Positions 1-5,318 of a stretch of DNA of 7,749 nt are shown in pieces. The DNA is from CAZIPZ01 sp964541075 (GTDB lineage: Bacteria; Acidobacteriota; Terriglobia; 20CM-2-55-15). The position numbers and the translations under genes are program-made. The first letter of the stretch is position 1; every line of letters begins with the position of its first letter. The DNA is taken from positions 1-7,749 of the forward strand of contig CAZIPZ010000191.1 in the NCBI GenBank assembly GCA_964541075.1, in the 5' to 3' direction. The notes beneath the pieces are model-generated. The model was given only the letters and a program-made list of their open reading frames with translations. It was not told the origin of the DNA and did not search any database.

Positions 1-2
1 CG

Positions 3-134
3 TCCAAATTGGCGACACTTTCAGAAAAATCCGCCGCTATCGATTCACGCCTCGAAAGGATCGAGTCCCTCTTAAGCAGGATTGCTGCCAATTTGACGGA
101 TCGCTCCAAAACATTGACACCACTGAATTATTGA
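3..134 (+). CDS. 3' end of an unidentified upstream gene (partial, 43 codons)
   Basis: An open frame enters from the left edge (first complete codon at 3) and ends at TGA 132-134. The visible C-terminal tail is hydrophilic and has hydrophobic residues at 3-4 spacing (I13, L17, I20, L23/L24, I27, L31 of the visible part). That is a coiled-coil or amphipathic-helix pattern, followed by a short polar end (..TPLNY). No family can be named from this fragment. The opposite strand is also open over this stretch, so the assignment rests mainly on the heptad pattern and on agreement with the direction of all other genes. It is followed by 109 non-coding bases before the kinase and no clear terminator is visible, so read-through into the operon is possible. 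Confidence 0.45.
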   Translation, partial: SKLATLSEKSAAIDSRLERIESLLSRIAANLTDRSKTLTPLNY

Positions 135-243
135 CATCGCCCATTTTTAGCCTTCGTCAACGTCTTGGCTAGTTTTCTCCCAAATTATGTCACGCGTTTG
201 ACATTTTTCTCCGGGCTCACTAGGCAAAAACTGCCGTAAGTGC
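135..243 (+). promoter_or_regulatory. Repeat-rich leader region upstream of the two-component genes
   Basis: This 109-base non-coding stretch is AT-richer than the flanking genes. Within and just before it the word TTGAC recurs: TTGACG at 93-98, TTGACA at 114-119, 131-136 and 198-203, and its complement GTCAA at 156-160. TTTTCTCC occurs twice (173-180 and 205-212), 32 bases apart, about three helical turns. A small inverted repeat, GGCA/TGCC with a 5-base loop, lies at 223-235, just before the kinase start. The TTGACA boxes look like -35 elements, but none has a good -10 element at 16-18 bases, and no convincing -24/-12 (sigma-54) or FliA promoter could be placed. The region probably carries the operon promoter and activator sites, but the exact sites are unresolved. 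Confidence 0.5.
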
Positions 244-1158
244 ATGGATTGCCTGGAAAGGAATGCGCTGGCATCCAAGCTGCAAACATCTGCGGCCATG
301 AGTGGTCACGCGCTAATGCTCGAAGATCTAGTCACGAAGTTCCAGACGGCGTCAGATTCACTGGAGCGTTCCTACCGTGAACTCCAAGGACGGGTTCAAT
401 CTCTTACAGCGGAACTCGAAAGGGAGCGGGAAGAACGGATTCGACTGGAGCGGCTCGCTGCGATGGGCGAGATGGCGATGGAATTAGCGCACGAGATCAG
501 AAACCCGCTAGGCAGTATCGAACTCTACGCCTCCATGATGGACGGGGAGTATGCCGAACAGATCGTCAGGAGTGTTCGTCTGCTGAACCACTCCGTAACT
601 AATGTTCTGCATTTCGGCAGACCGATCGCGCCGGTCATTGAACGGATGTCAGTGAACCGGCTGCTCGAAGGGATTCGAGCTTTTCTTCAGCCAGTCGCCG
701 CACAAAAACAAGTTCGTCTGGACGCAGTATGCGACCCGAACTTGAATTTAAGCGCCGACTACGAGCTGCTGCACAGGATGTTGCTGAATCTTGTTCTAAA
801 TGCTTTGCGTGAGACCTCCAGGGACGGGACGGTGCGGCTTAACGGCCGAGTCGCAGGACGCGACATTATTTTGGAGGTCGAAGACGACGGCCCGGGCATT
901 CAGGATGAAAAGCTCGGCCGTCTCTTCGACCCCTTATTTTCCACCAGCCGCGACGGATGCGGACTGGGGCTTCCCATCGTGAAAAGGATTGTGCAGAGCC
1001 ATGGTGGGGCCATCGACGTGGACTCGTCCGCAAAGGGAACGAGGTTCGTCATTCGTTTTGCTATGGAAGGCGGCCATCCGGTCAATGCCGGCCCAACAGA
1101 ACGAACTGAATTGATACACAACACGGAGGTTGTGAGTGAGCCGGTTGCTTGTAGTTGA
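244..1158 (+). CDS. Soluble FleS/FlgS-type sensor histidine kinase, PAS-less
   Basis: This cytoplasmic kinase of 304 residues probably phosphorylates the regulator encoded next. It has no signal peptide or membrane segment. Residues about 35-72 are a charged coiled coil (SYRELQGRVQSLTAEL is typical of FleS-like kinases). It leads straight into the DHp H-box LAHEIRNPLG, with phospho-acceptor H83. The HATPase domain shows the N box (N182, N186), G1 DDGPGI (214-219), F box FDPLF (228-232) and G2 GCGLGL (238-243). FleS of Pseudomonas carries a PAS domain between coiled coil and H-box; none fits here. A tail of about 30 residues follows the ATPase core, and its codons overlap the next gene by 23 bases. 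The start is uncertain: ATG 244 has no clear Shine-Dalgarno, ATG 298 and 316 are alternatives, and TGA at 199 closes the frame upstream. The fleS/flrB/flgS role is inferred from domain order and neighbours. Confidence 0.9.
   Translation: MDCLERNALASKLQTSAAMSGHALMLEDLVTKFQTASDSLERSYRELQGRVQSLTAELEREREERIRLERLAAMGEMAMELAHEIRNPLGSIELYASMMDGEYAEQIVRSVRLLNHSVTNVLHFGRPIAPVIERMSVNRLLEGIRAFLQPVAAQKQVRLDAVCDPNLNLSADYELLHRMLLNLVLNALRETSRDGTVRLNGRVAGRDIILEVEDDGPGIQDEKLGRLFDPLFSTSRDGCGLGLPIVKRIVQSHGGAIDVDSSAKGTRFVIRFAMEGGHPVNAGPTERTELIHNTEVVSEPVACS
1125..1130 (+). promoter_or_regulatory. Shine-Dalgarno GGAGGT selecting the GTG start of the regulator
   Basis: GGAGGT lies 5 bases before GTG 1136, inside the last codons of the kinase gene. 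It is the reason for choosing this GTG start. The resulting N-terminus (MSRLLVVDDD) begins exactly as a receiver domain should. Confidence 0.75.
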
Positions 1159-2455
1159 CGACGATATTCAAATGTTGTCCGCGTTAGAAGCGGCGCTTCG
1201 ACGCAAAGGACACGCCGTTGAAACCGCGTCGAATGGAATCGACGCCGCGACGAAACTGGAAAACGCGTCGGTTCACGCCGTAATCACCGATTTACGCATG
1301 CCTGGCATGGACGGTTTGGAGCTATTGCACCATGTGCGAAAGACCAAGCCCTCCATGCCGGTTATCGTTTTATCGGCCCATGGTTCGGTGCCGACCGCCG
1401 TTGAGGCCATCAAAGCCGGCGCTTGCGATTTCCTCCTCAAGCCATTTTCGCACGAAGCCTTAGACGAGGTTCTCAGCCGCATCAGCGCGCCAAGGGCTTC
1501 ACACGAAACAGCCGAGGAAATCGATACTGCCGACATCGTGACGCAAAACCCGCTGATGCTTTCCCTGCTCGACCAGGCGGCACAAGCCGCAAAAACGCAG
1601 GCCACAATTTTAGTGCAAGCCGAAAGCGGCACGGGCAAAGAGCTTCTCGCCCGATGGGTTCACAAGAACAGCTCGAATCACAAAGGACCATTTGTCGCGG
1701 TGAATTGCGCGGCATTGCCCGAGAACCTTCTCGAGTCGGAACTGTTTGGTTATGAGAAAGGCGCTTTCACCGGCGCCAACGGGTTCAAGCCGGGCAAATT
1801 CGAATTGGCGCAGAACGGAACGATCCTGCTCGACGAAATCGGCGAAATGGCCCCGCTCCTTCAGGCGAAATTGCTCCGCGTTCTTCAGGAACACGAAGTC
1901 GACCGCGTTGGCGGTCGTCGCCCGGTGCCGATCCAGGTGCGCGTGATCGCCACAACCAACAAAGATTTGAGAAAGCTTATCGCGCGAGGACAATTTCGTG
2001 AGGATCTTTTCTTTCGGCTGAACGTCGTGCCGATGCGTATCCCGCCCCTTCGCGATCGCAAGGACGACATTCGAGTATTGGCGGCACACTTCATCCGAAA
2101 GTACGGCGGCGCCCCCGGCGGTGAAATCGATTCGGAAACCTTGGCTCTTCTCGAGCGCTATAACTGGCCAGGCAATGTTCGTGAACTGGAGAACATCGTT
2201 CATCGCGCATTCGCGCTTCGAGGGAGGCTCAAGATCGTGCCCAGCGACCTTTTTGATCACAGCGTCGAGAGCCCGGAGTCCACGACGATTCAAGCGGGCC
2301 ACTCGGTTGGCGAGATGGAACGCAAGCTCATCATGACCACGCTGGAGCAGACGAACGGAAACCGGACGCATGCAGCTCGCCTTTTGGGAATCTCACTGCG
2401 CACGCTGCGCAACAAGCTGCGTGAATACCGAGTCGAGGAGGCGGCCACCGTATGA
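1136..2455 (+). CDS. Sigma-54-dependent flagellar response regulator (FleR/FlrC/FlgR type)
   Basis: This is a 439-residue NtrC-family activator. The receiver domain (about 3-117) has acidic residues D8/D9, phospho-acceptor D52 in TDLRMPGMDG, S80 and K102 (LKPF). The AAA+ domain (about 133-365) has the GAFTGA sigma-54 contact loop at 209-214, Walker B GTILLDEIGEM (228-238), putative arginine fingers R288 and R294 (FREDLFFRLN) and sensor-2 WPGNVREL (344-351). The C-terminal Fis-type helix-turn-helix (about 392-432) contains ARLLGISLRTLRNKL. All three parts are complete. The Walker A motif reads AESGTGKE (162-169), where the family usually has GESGTGKE. The gene overlaps the kinase by 23 bases and flgB by 4, so translation is probably coupled. 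It should drive sigma-54 promoters of flagellar genes in this or other operons; the targets are inferred, as no convincing -24/-12 element was found in the window. Confidence 0.95.
   Translation: MSRLLVVDDDIQMLSALEAALRRKGHAVETASNGIDAATKLENASVHAVITDLRMPGMDGLELLHHVRKTKPSMPVIVLSAHGSVPTAVEAIKAGACDFLLKPFSHEALDEVLSRISAPRASHETAEEIDTADIVTQNPLMLSLLDQAAQAAKTQATILVQAESGTGKELLARWVHKNSSNHKGPFVAVNCAALPENLLESELFGYEKGAFTGANGFKPGKFELAQNGTILLDEIGEMAPLLQAKLLRVLQEHEVDRVGGRRPVPIQVRVIATTNKDLRKLIARGQFREDLFFRLNVVPMRIPPLRDRKDDIRVLAAHFIRKYGGAPGGEIDSETLALLERYNWPGNVRELENIVHRAFALRGRLKIVPSDLFDHSVESPESTTIQAGHSVGEMERKLIMTTLEQTNGNRTHAARLLGISLRTLRNKLREYRVEEAATV
2435..2441 (+). promoter_or_regulatory. Shine-Dalgarno GAGGAGG for flgB
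   Basis: GAGGAGG ends 10 bases before ATG 2452, within the last codons of the regulator. It supports initiation at 2452 with the ATGA overlap. The in-frame ATG at 2467 (giving MFPGIESLL, closer to a typical FlgB N-terminus) lies 25 bases from it. Confidence 0.6.
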
Positions 2456-2829
2456 TCGGCGACCGCATGTTTCCGGGAATTGAAAGTCTTCTTACATGGA
2501 CTTCCAAGCGGCAGCAAGCCCTGGGCGCCAACGTCGCCAACATGGACACGCCGGGATACCGCGCGAAAGATTTCAGTTTCGAGGAAGCATTGACGAACTT
2601 GCAGGTGTCCACCACCTCGGGCGAACACATTGCGCCTGCCGATGACAACGCTCATGCACGGATGTTCGAGGTGAATTCAACAGTAAAGGAAAACGGCAAC
2701 AGCGTCGACCTGGAGCGCGAACTTACGGAGATCACGAAAAACGCACTTCAGTACATCACATTGGTGCAGTACCTCAACCAGAAGATACGGACGCTTCGAT
2801 CGAGCATCAATGAAGGAGGCAGAACCTAA
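2452..2829 (+). CDS. flgB: Flagellar basal-body rod protein FlgB
   Basis: FlgB is a proximal-rod subunit, exported by the flagellar type III apparatus, that sits between the MS ring/FliE and the rest of the rod. The 125-residue product is of normal family length. It has the rod-protein N-terminal signature NVANMDTPGYRAKDFSFEEAL at about 27-47 and the conserved C-terminal helix beginning NGNSVDLERELTEITKN (about 82-98), continuing through VQYLNQKIRTLRSSIN. The terminal helices that pack together in axial proteins are both present. No cleavable signal peptide is expected or seen. The start overlaps the regulator stop by 4 bases (ATGA), and ATG 2467 is a possible alternative that would remove five residues. 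It is the first structural gene of the operon and is followed by a 28-base gap before flgC. Confidence 0.96.
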   Translation: MIGDRMFPGIESLLTWTSKRQQALGANVANMDTPGYRAKDFSFEEALTNLQVSTTSGEHIAPADDNAHARMFEVNSTVKENGNSVDLERELTEITKNALQYITLVQYLNQKIRTLRSSINEGGRT

Positions 2830-2831
2830 TC

Positions 2832-2861
2832 ATGAGCGTTCCTCTTAGGAGACAAGCATGA
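2832..2861 (+). other. Nine-codon mini-ORF bridging flgB and flgC
   Basis: ATG 2832 opens the frame MSVPLRRQA and ends at TGA 2859-2861, which overlaps the flgC start as ATGA. The strongest Shine-Dalgarno of this junction, AAGGAGG at 2813-2819, lies 12 bases before this ATG and 38 before flgC. The words at both starts are near copies (CATGAGCGT and CATGAGCCT). It could be a coupling peptide, a remnant of an older flgC start, or chance. There is no evidence that the peptide itself does anything. Confidence 0.25.
2847..2852 (+). promoter_or_regulatory. Shine-Dalgarno AGGAGA for flgC
   Basis: AGGAGA lies 5 bases before ATG 2858 and fixes the flgC start. It also lies inside the mini-ORF 2832-2861. 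Confidence 0.65.
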
Positions 2862-3283
2862 GCCTGATAACTGCTCTGGACGTTAATGCAAGCGGCCTTG
2901 CAGCGCAGCGCAAGCGGGTCGAGGTTTCATCATCCAACCTGGCCAATTCTCAGACTACGCGCACTGAGGCCGGTGGTCCATACCGGCGGAAAGATGTAGT
3001 GTTCCAGACCGAGTCGTTTCAGAACTCTCTCGGGACTGCAATGGGAACCAGTCCTGAAGGGGTTGAGGTTTCCGATGTTGTTGAGGACCCGTCGCCATTC
3101 GACCGGCGCTACGAACCGGGGCATCCGGATGCAGATGGTGAAGGGTATGTGTCTTATCCCAACGTGAACGCGCTGGCAGAGATGGCAAACCTGGTTTCGG
3201 CGTCGCGCAGTTACGAAGCCAACATTGCGGCGATCAATATCGTGAAAACAATGATCAACCGCACTCTGGAAATCGGCAGGTAG
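2858..3283 (+). CDS. flgC: Flagellar basal-body rod protein FlgC
   Basis: FlgC is a proximal-rod subunit exported by the flagellar type III system and stacked with FlgB and FlgF beneath the distal rod. The 141-residue product matches the usual FlgC length. Visible signatures are the N-terminal helix with SSNLANSQTTRT (25-36) followed by GGPYRRKDVVF (39-49), the mid-protein YEPGHPDADGEGYVSYPNVN (about 85-104), and the C-terminal helix SRSYEANIAAINIVKTMINR (about 116-135) ending in LEIGR. All are diagnostic for FlgC rather than FlgB, FlgF or FlgG. Start ATG 2858 has a good Shine-Dalgarno. fliE begins 2 bases after its TAG, so the two are probably translated in series from one transcript. Confidence 0.97.
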   Translation: MSLITALDVNASGLAAQRKRVEVSSSNLANSQTTRTEAGGPYRRKDVVFQTESFQNSLGTAMGTSPEGVEVSDVVEDPSPFDRRYEPGHPDADGEGYVSYPNVNALAEMANLVSASRSYEANIAAINIVKTMINRTLEIGR

Positions 3284-3285
3284 AT

Positions 3286-3576
3286 ATGAGCGACTTTAAG
3301 GTTTACAACAACGTTCCCCGAATAATGCCATCGCCGAACCAGCCGTCCAGCGCTTCAAACGGCGCGTTTGGAAATTTCCTTCAAGACGCGATCAAACAGG
3401 TCAGTGATGTTGAGAAGACCTCCCAAGGCGAGCTTCAAAAGTTTCTTAATAACGAATCCGACCTCCACTCCGTGATGATCTCCCTGGAGAAAGCGGATCT
3501 TTCATTCCAGGTAATGATGCAGGTGCGCAACAAGATTGTGCAGGCGTACCAGGAAATCATGAAAACACAGGTGTAG
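3286..3576 (+). CDS. fliE: Flagellar hook-basal body complex protein FliE
   Basis: FliE is the small adaptor that fixes the rod to the MS ring and plugs the export gate; it is among the first substrates exported. The 96-residue product is of normal length. The N-terminal third is variable and rich in P, S and N. From residue 29 it shows the FliE core: FGNFLQDAIKQVSDVE, then LHSVMISLEKADLSFQVMMQ (about 60-79) and VRNKIVQAYQEIMKTQV to the end, a near-consensus C-terminus. There is no signal peptide. The start is 2 bases after the flgC stop, with a weak GGCAGG Shine-Dalgarno in the flgC tail. A 65-base gap with hairpins follows before fliF, the largest gap within the operon. Confidence 0.97.
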   Translation: MSDFKVYNNVPRIMPSPNQPSSASNGAFGNFLQDAIKQVSDVEKTSQGELQKFLNNESDLHSVMISLEKADLSFQVMMQVRNKIVQAYQEIMKTQV

Positions 3577-3583
3577 GCGGTGA

Positions 3584-3623
3584 GAGTTTCGAAGATGAAT
3601 AGTTTCGAAATCAATCGAAACTC
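3584..3623 (+). repeat. Overlapping inverted repeats forming two alternative hairpins before fliF
   Basis: Three related words lie in 40 bases. AGTTTCGAA occurs at 3585-3593 and again at 3601-3609 (16-base period), and the inverse TCGAAACT is at 3615-3622. The second copy pairs with the inverse as a perfect 8-bp stem (3601-3608 with 3615-3622, loop AATCAA). The first copy pairs with the same arm as a 9-bp stem (3584-3592 GAGTTTCGA with 3615-3623 TCGAAACTC), so the two folds exclude each other. The 3' arm ends just before the weak fliF Shine-Dalgarno (about 3626-3633). There is no U-tract, so this is not an intrinsic terminator. A role in RNA processing, mRNA stability or protein binding is inferred only. 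Confidence 0.6.
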
Positions 3624-3645
3624 ACGAGACGAGATGTCCAAATGA
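3595..3645 (+). other. Sixteen-codon mini-ORF overlapping the fliF start
   Basis: ATG 3595 opens MNSFEINRNSRDEMSK and ends at TGA 3643-3645, overlapping the fliF ATG (3642) as ATGA. It spans the hairpin arms. A weak GGTGAG lies about 10 bases upstream of its ATG. A ribosome on this frame would melt the hairpin and arrive at the fliF start, so it could couple fliE and fliF translation. The coding evidence is only the frame and the overlap, and chance is a real alternative. Confidence 0.25.
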
Positions 3646-5318
3646 ACCTTCTCCAACAAGTCAAAGCCTTCTTCACTCGTTACACCCTCCAGCAGAAGCT
3701 TGCATTGGCAGGCTCGGGCGCCCTGGTCCTCTTGATGTTGTGGGTCCTGGTCTTCTTCATGAACCGAGTTGAATACCAGACGCTCTATTCGGACCTCGAT
3801 GCTCAAGAAGCCCAGGGCATAGTCCAGAAGCTTCAGAGCCTCAGGGTTCCTTATGAATTGTCGGAAGATGGCCGCACTGTACGGGTTTCATCGGAAAGGC
3901 TTTCGGAAGTCCGCATTCAACTCGCGAGCGAGGGCTTGCCGGAGAGTGGTCGCATTGGTTTTGAAATCTTTGATCGAACCAATTTCGGTTTGACGAATTT
4001 TCAGGAACAGGTCAACTACCAGCGGGCCCTTGAGGGCGAACTCGCACGCAGCATCATGACCCTGGCTGAAGTGGACGCCGCCCGCGTACACCTCGTCCTG
4101 GCGAAGGACTCCCTATATCAAGCGGCGGAAGATCAGACGAAAGCATCTGTGATTCTGAAGCTCAAGAACGGCCGCAACCTTTCTGAGCCGGCGGCGCAAG
4201 GCATCGTCAATATGATTGCGGCCTCCGTCAAGGGACTCTCTTCTGAAAAAGTGACGTTGATCGACTACCGAGGAAGAATTCTTTCGCGCAACGACGGTGA
4301 AGGAGGCCTGACGACGCAGCAGCTGGACGTGCGACAAAAACTTGAAACCGAGTTGTCTGGAAAAATCACTCGAATTCTTGAACCCGCAATCGGCGCCGGA
4401 AAGGTCCGGCCGCAGGTTTCTGTGATGATGAACTTCCAGCAGGTCGAAGAGACTGTCGAGCAGTACGACCCGGCTGGCAGCGTTATTCGAAGCCGTCAGA
4501 GTCAAGAAGAGCGGCAGCCGACAAACACCCGCGTCGGCGGCATACCGGGCGCAAGAACGACCCAGCCCCCGCCGCCCCCGGCCCCTGCCGATGCAACGCC
4601 GGCTCCTCCAAGCCCGGATAATCTGCTGAAGCAGAATGAAGTTATCAACTACGAAGTGAGCAAGGCCGTTCGTCACATCGTGAATCCTCAAGGCAAGATC
4701 GAACGGATATCGATCGCTGTCCTGATCGACAATCAGACAAAGGTCTCAACCGGCGCCGACGGGCAGCCGGTCAGCTCTACCGCTCCGCGGACTCCAGAGG
4801 AATTGAAGAAATATCGAGATCTCGTCGCAGCTGCCATCGGTTTGAACGAAGAGCGCGGCGATCAACTCACACTCGAGAACATCTCGTTTGAAGGTGAAGC
4901 TGAACTTGTCGAAAATCCCACTTTCTTGGAAAAGCAAGGACCGCTGCTTATGACCGGCCTTCGTTACCTGATCATCCCGATCGTGTTCATCCTTCTTTAC
5001 CTATTCTTTTTGCGGCCGGTGCAGAAGACCGTTTTTGCGAATCTGGCGCCCGTCGGCGGGCCAGGACCCAGAGCGCTTCCGAGAGGAACCGCGGACGGCG
5101 CTCAAACCCCGATGACCGTCAAACAGCTCGAAGCACAGCTGCGCGGCGGCCAAGTTCAGGATGATCACGCCAACACTCCGGAACGTGAACTGTTGCCGCT
5201 GCCCTCGCCGTCCAAAATGGATCTTATCCGCAAGCGTGTAGTTGAACACGCGCAACAGGACCCTGAAACTGTCGCCAGACTGGTTCGCGTCTGGCTGAAC
5301 GACGAGAGGAACAAATGA
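3642..5318 (+). CDS. fliF: Flagellar MS-ring protein FliF
   Basis: FliF oligomerises in the inner membrane to form the MS ring, the platform for rod, rotor and export gate. The 558-residue product is of normal family length. Features in order: transmembrane helix 1 at about 22-40; the periplasmic ring-building domains shared with YscJ/PrgK (about 45-215), including RVPYELSEDGRTVRV, EGLPESGRIGFEIFD and VDAARVHLVLAKDSL; a proline-rich loop (about 309-324, PPPPPAPADATPAPP) inside the FliF-specific beta-collar region; transmembrane helix 2 at about 439-457 (YLIIPIVFILLYLFFL); and a cytoplasmic tail ending in the FliG-binding segment RKRVVEHAQQDPETVARLVR (about 530-549) plus VWLNDE. The start has a weak Shine-Dalgarno (GAGACGAG). 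The stop overlaps fliG by 4 bases, consistent with one-to-one synthesis of two proteins that bind each other. Confidence 0.97.
   Translation: MNLLQQVKAFFTRYTLQQKLALAGSGALVLLMLWVLVFFMNRVEYQTLYSDLDAQEAQGIVQKLQSLRVPYELSEDGRTVRVSSERLSEVRIQLASEGLPESGRIGFEIFDRTNFGLTNFQEQVNYQRALEGELARSIMTLAEVDAARVHLVLAKDSLYQAAEDQTKASVILKLKNGRNLSEPAAQGIVNMIAASVKGLSSEKVTLIDYRGRILSRNDGEGGLTTQQLDVRQKLETELSGKITRILEPAIGAGKVRPQVSVMMNFQQVEETVEQYDPAGSVIRSRQSQEERQPTNTRVGGIPGARTTQPPPPPAPADATPAPPSPDNLLKQNEVINYEVSKAVRHIVNPQGKIERISIAVLIDNQTKVSTGADGQPVSSTAPRTPEELKKYRDLVAAAIGLNEERGDQLTLENISFEGEAELVENPTFLEKQGPLLMTGLRYLIIPIVFILLYLFFLRPVQKTVFANLAPVGGPGPRALPRGTADGAQTPMTVKQLEAQLRGGQVQDDHANTPERELLPLPSPSKMDLIRKRVVEHAQQDPETVARLVRVWLNDERNK

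Noticed and set aside
165..180. Sigma-54-like box TTGGCTAGTTTTCTCC upstream of the kinase.
   Set aside because: The -24 half (TTGGC) is good and the spacing fits, but the -12 half reads CTCC instead of TTGC and lacks the essential G. Not enough to call a promoter.
198..226. Sigma-70 promoter from TTGACA (198-203) with a 17-base spacer to TAGGCA (221-226).
   Set aside because: The -35 is perfect but the -10 matches only two of six positions. Reported only as part of the repeat cluster.
233..240. GCCGTAAG just before the kinase start, resembling the FliA (sigma-28) -10 box GCCGATAA.
   Set aside because: It lacks one base of the consensus and there is no TAAA box at the required distance upstream.
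1610..2371. Long open frame on the minus strand opposite the response regulator gene (253 codons).
   Set aside because: It lies wholly inside a gene with all family motifs intact and shows no domain or motif of its own. Long antisense frames are expected from codon bias.
3584..3623. Intrinsic terminator between fliE and fliF.
   Set aside because: The stems are A/T-rich with no following U-tract, and essential genes of the same complex continue directly downstream.
4113..4691. Minus-strand open frame of 192 codons opposite fliF.
   Set aside because: The product is arginine- and histidine-rich, low in complexity and without recognisable motifs. It is a shadow of the fliF reading frame.
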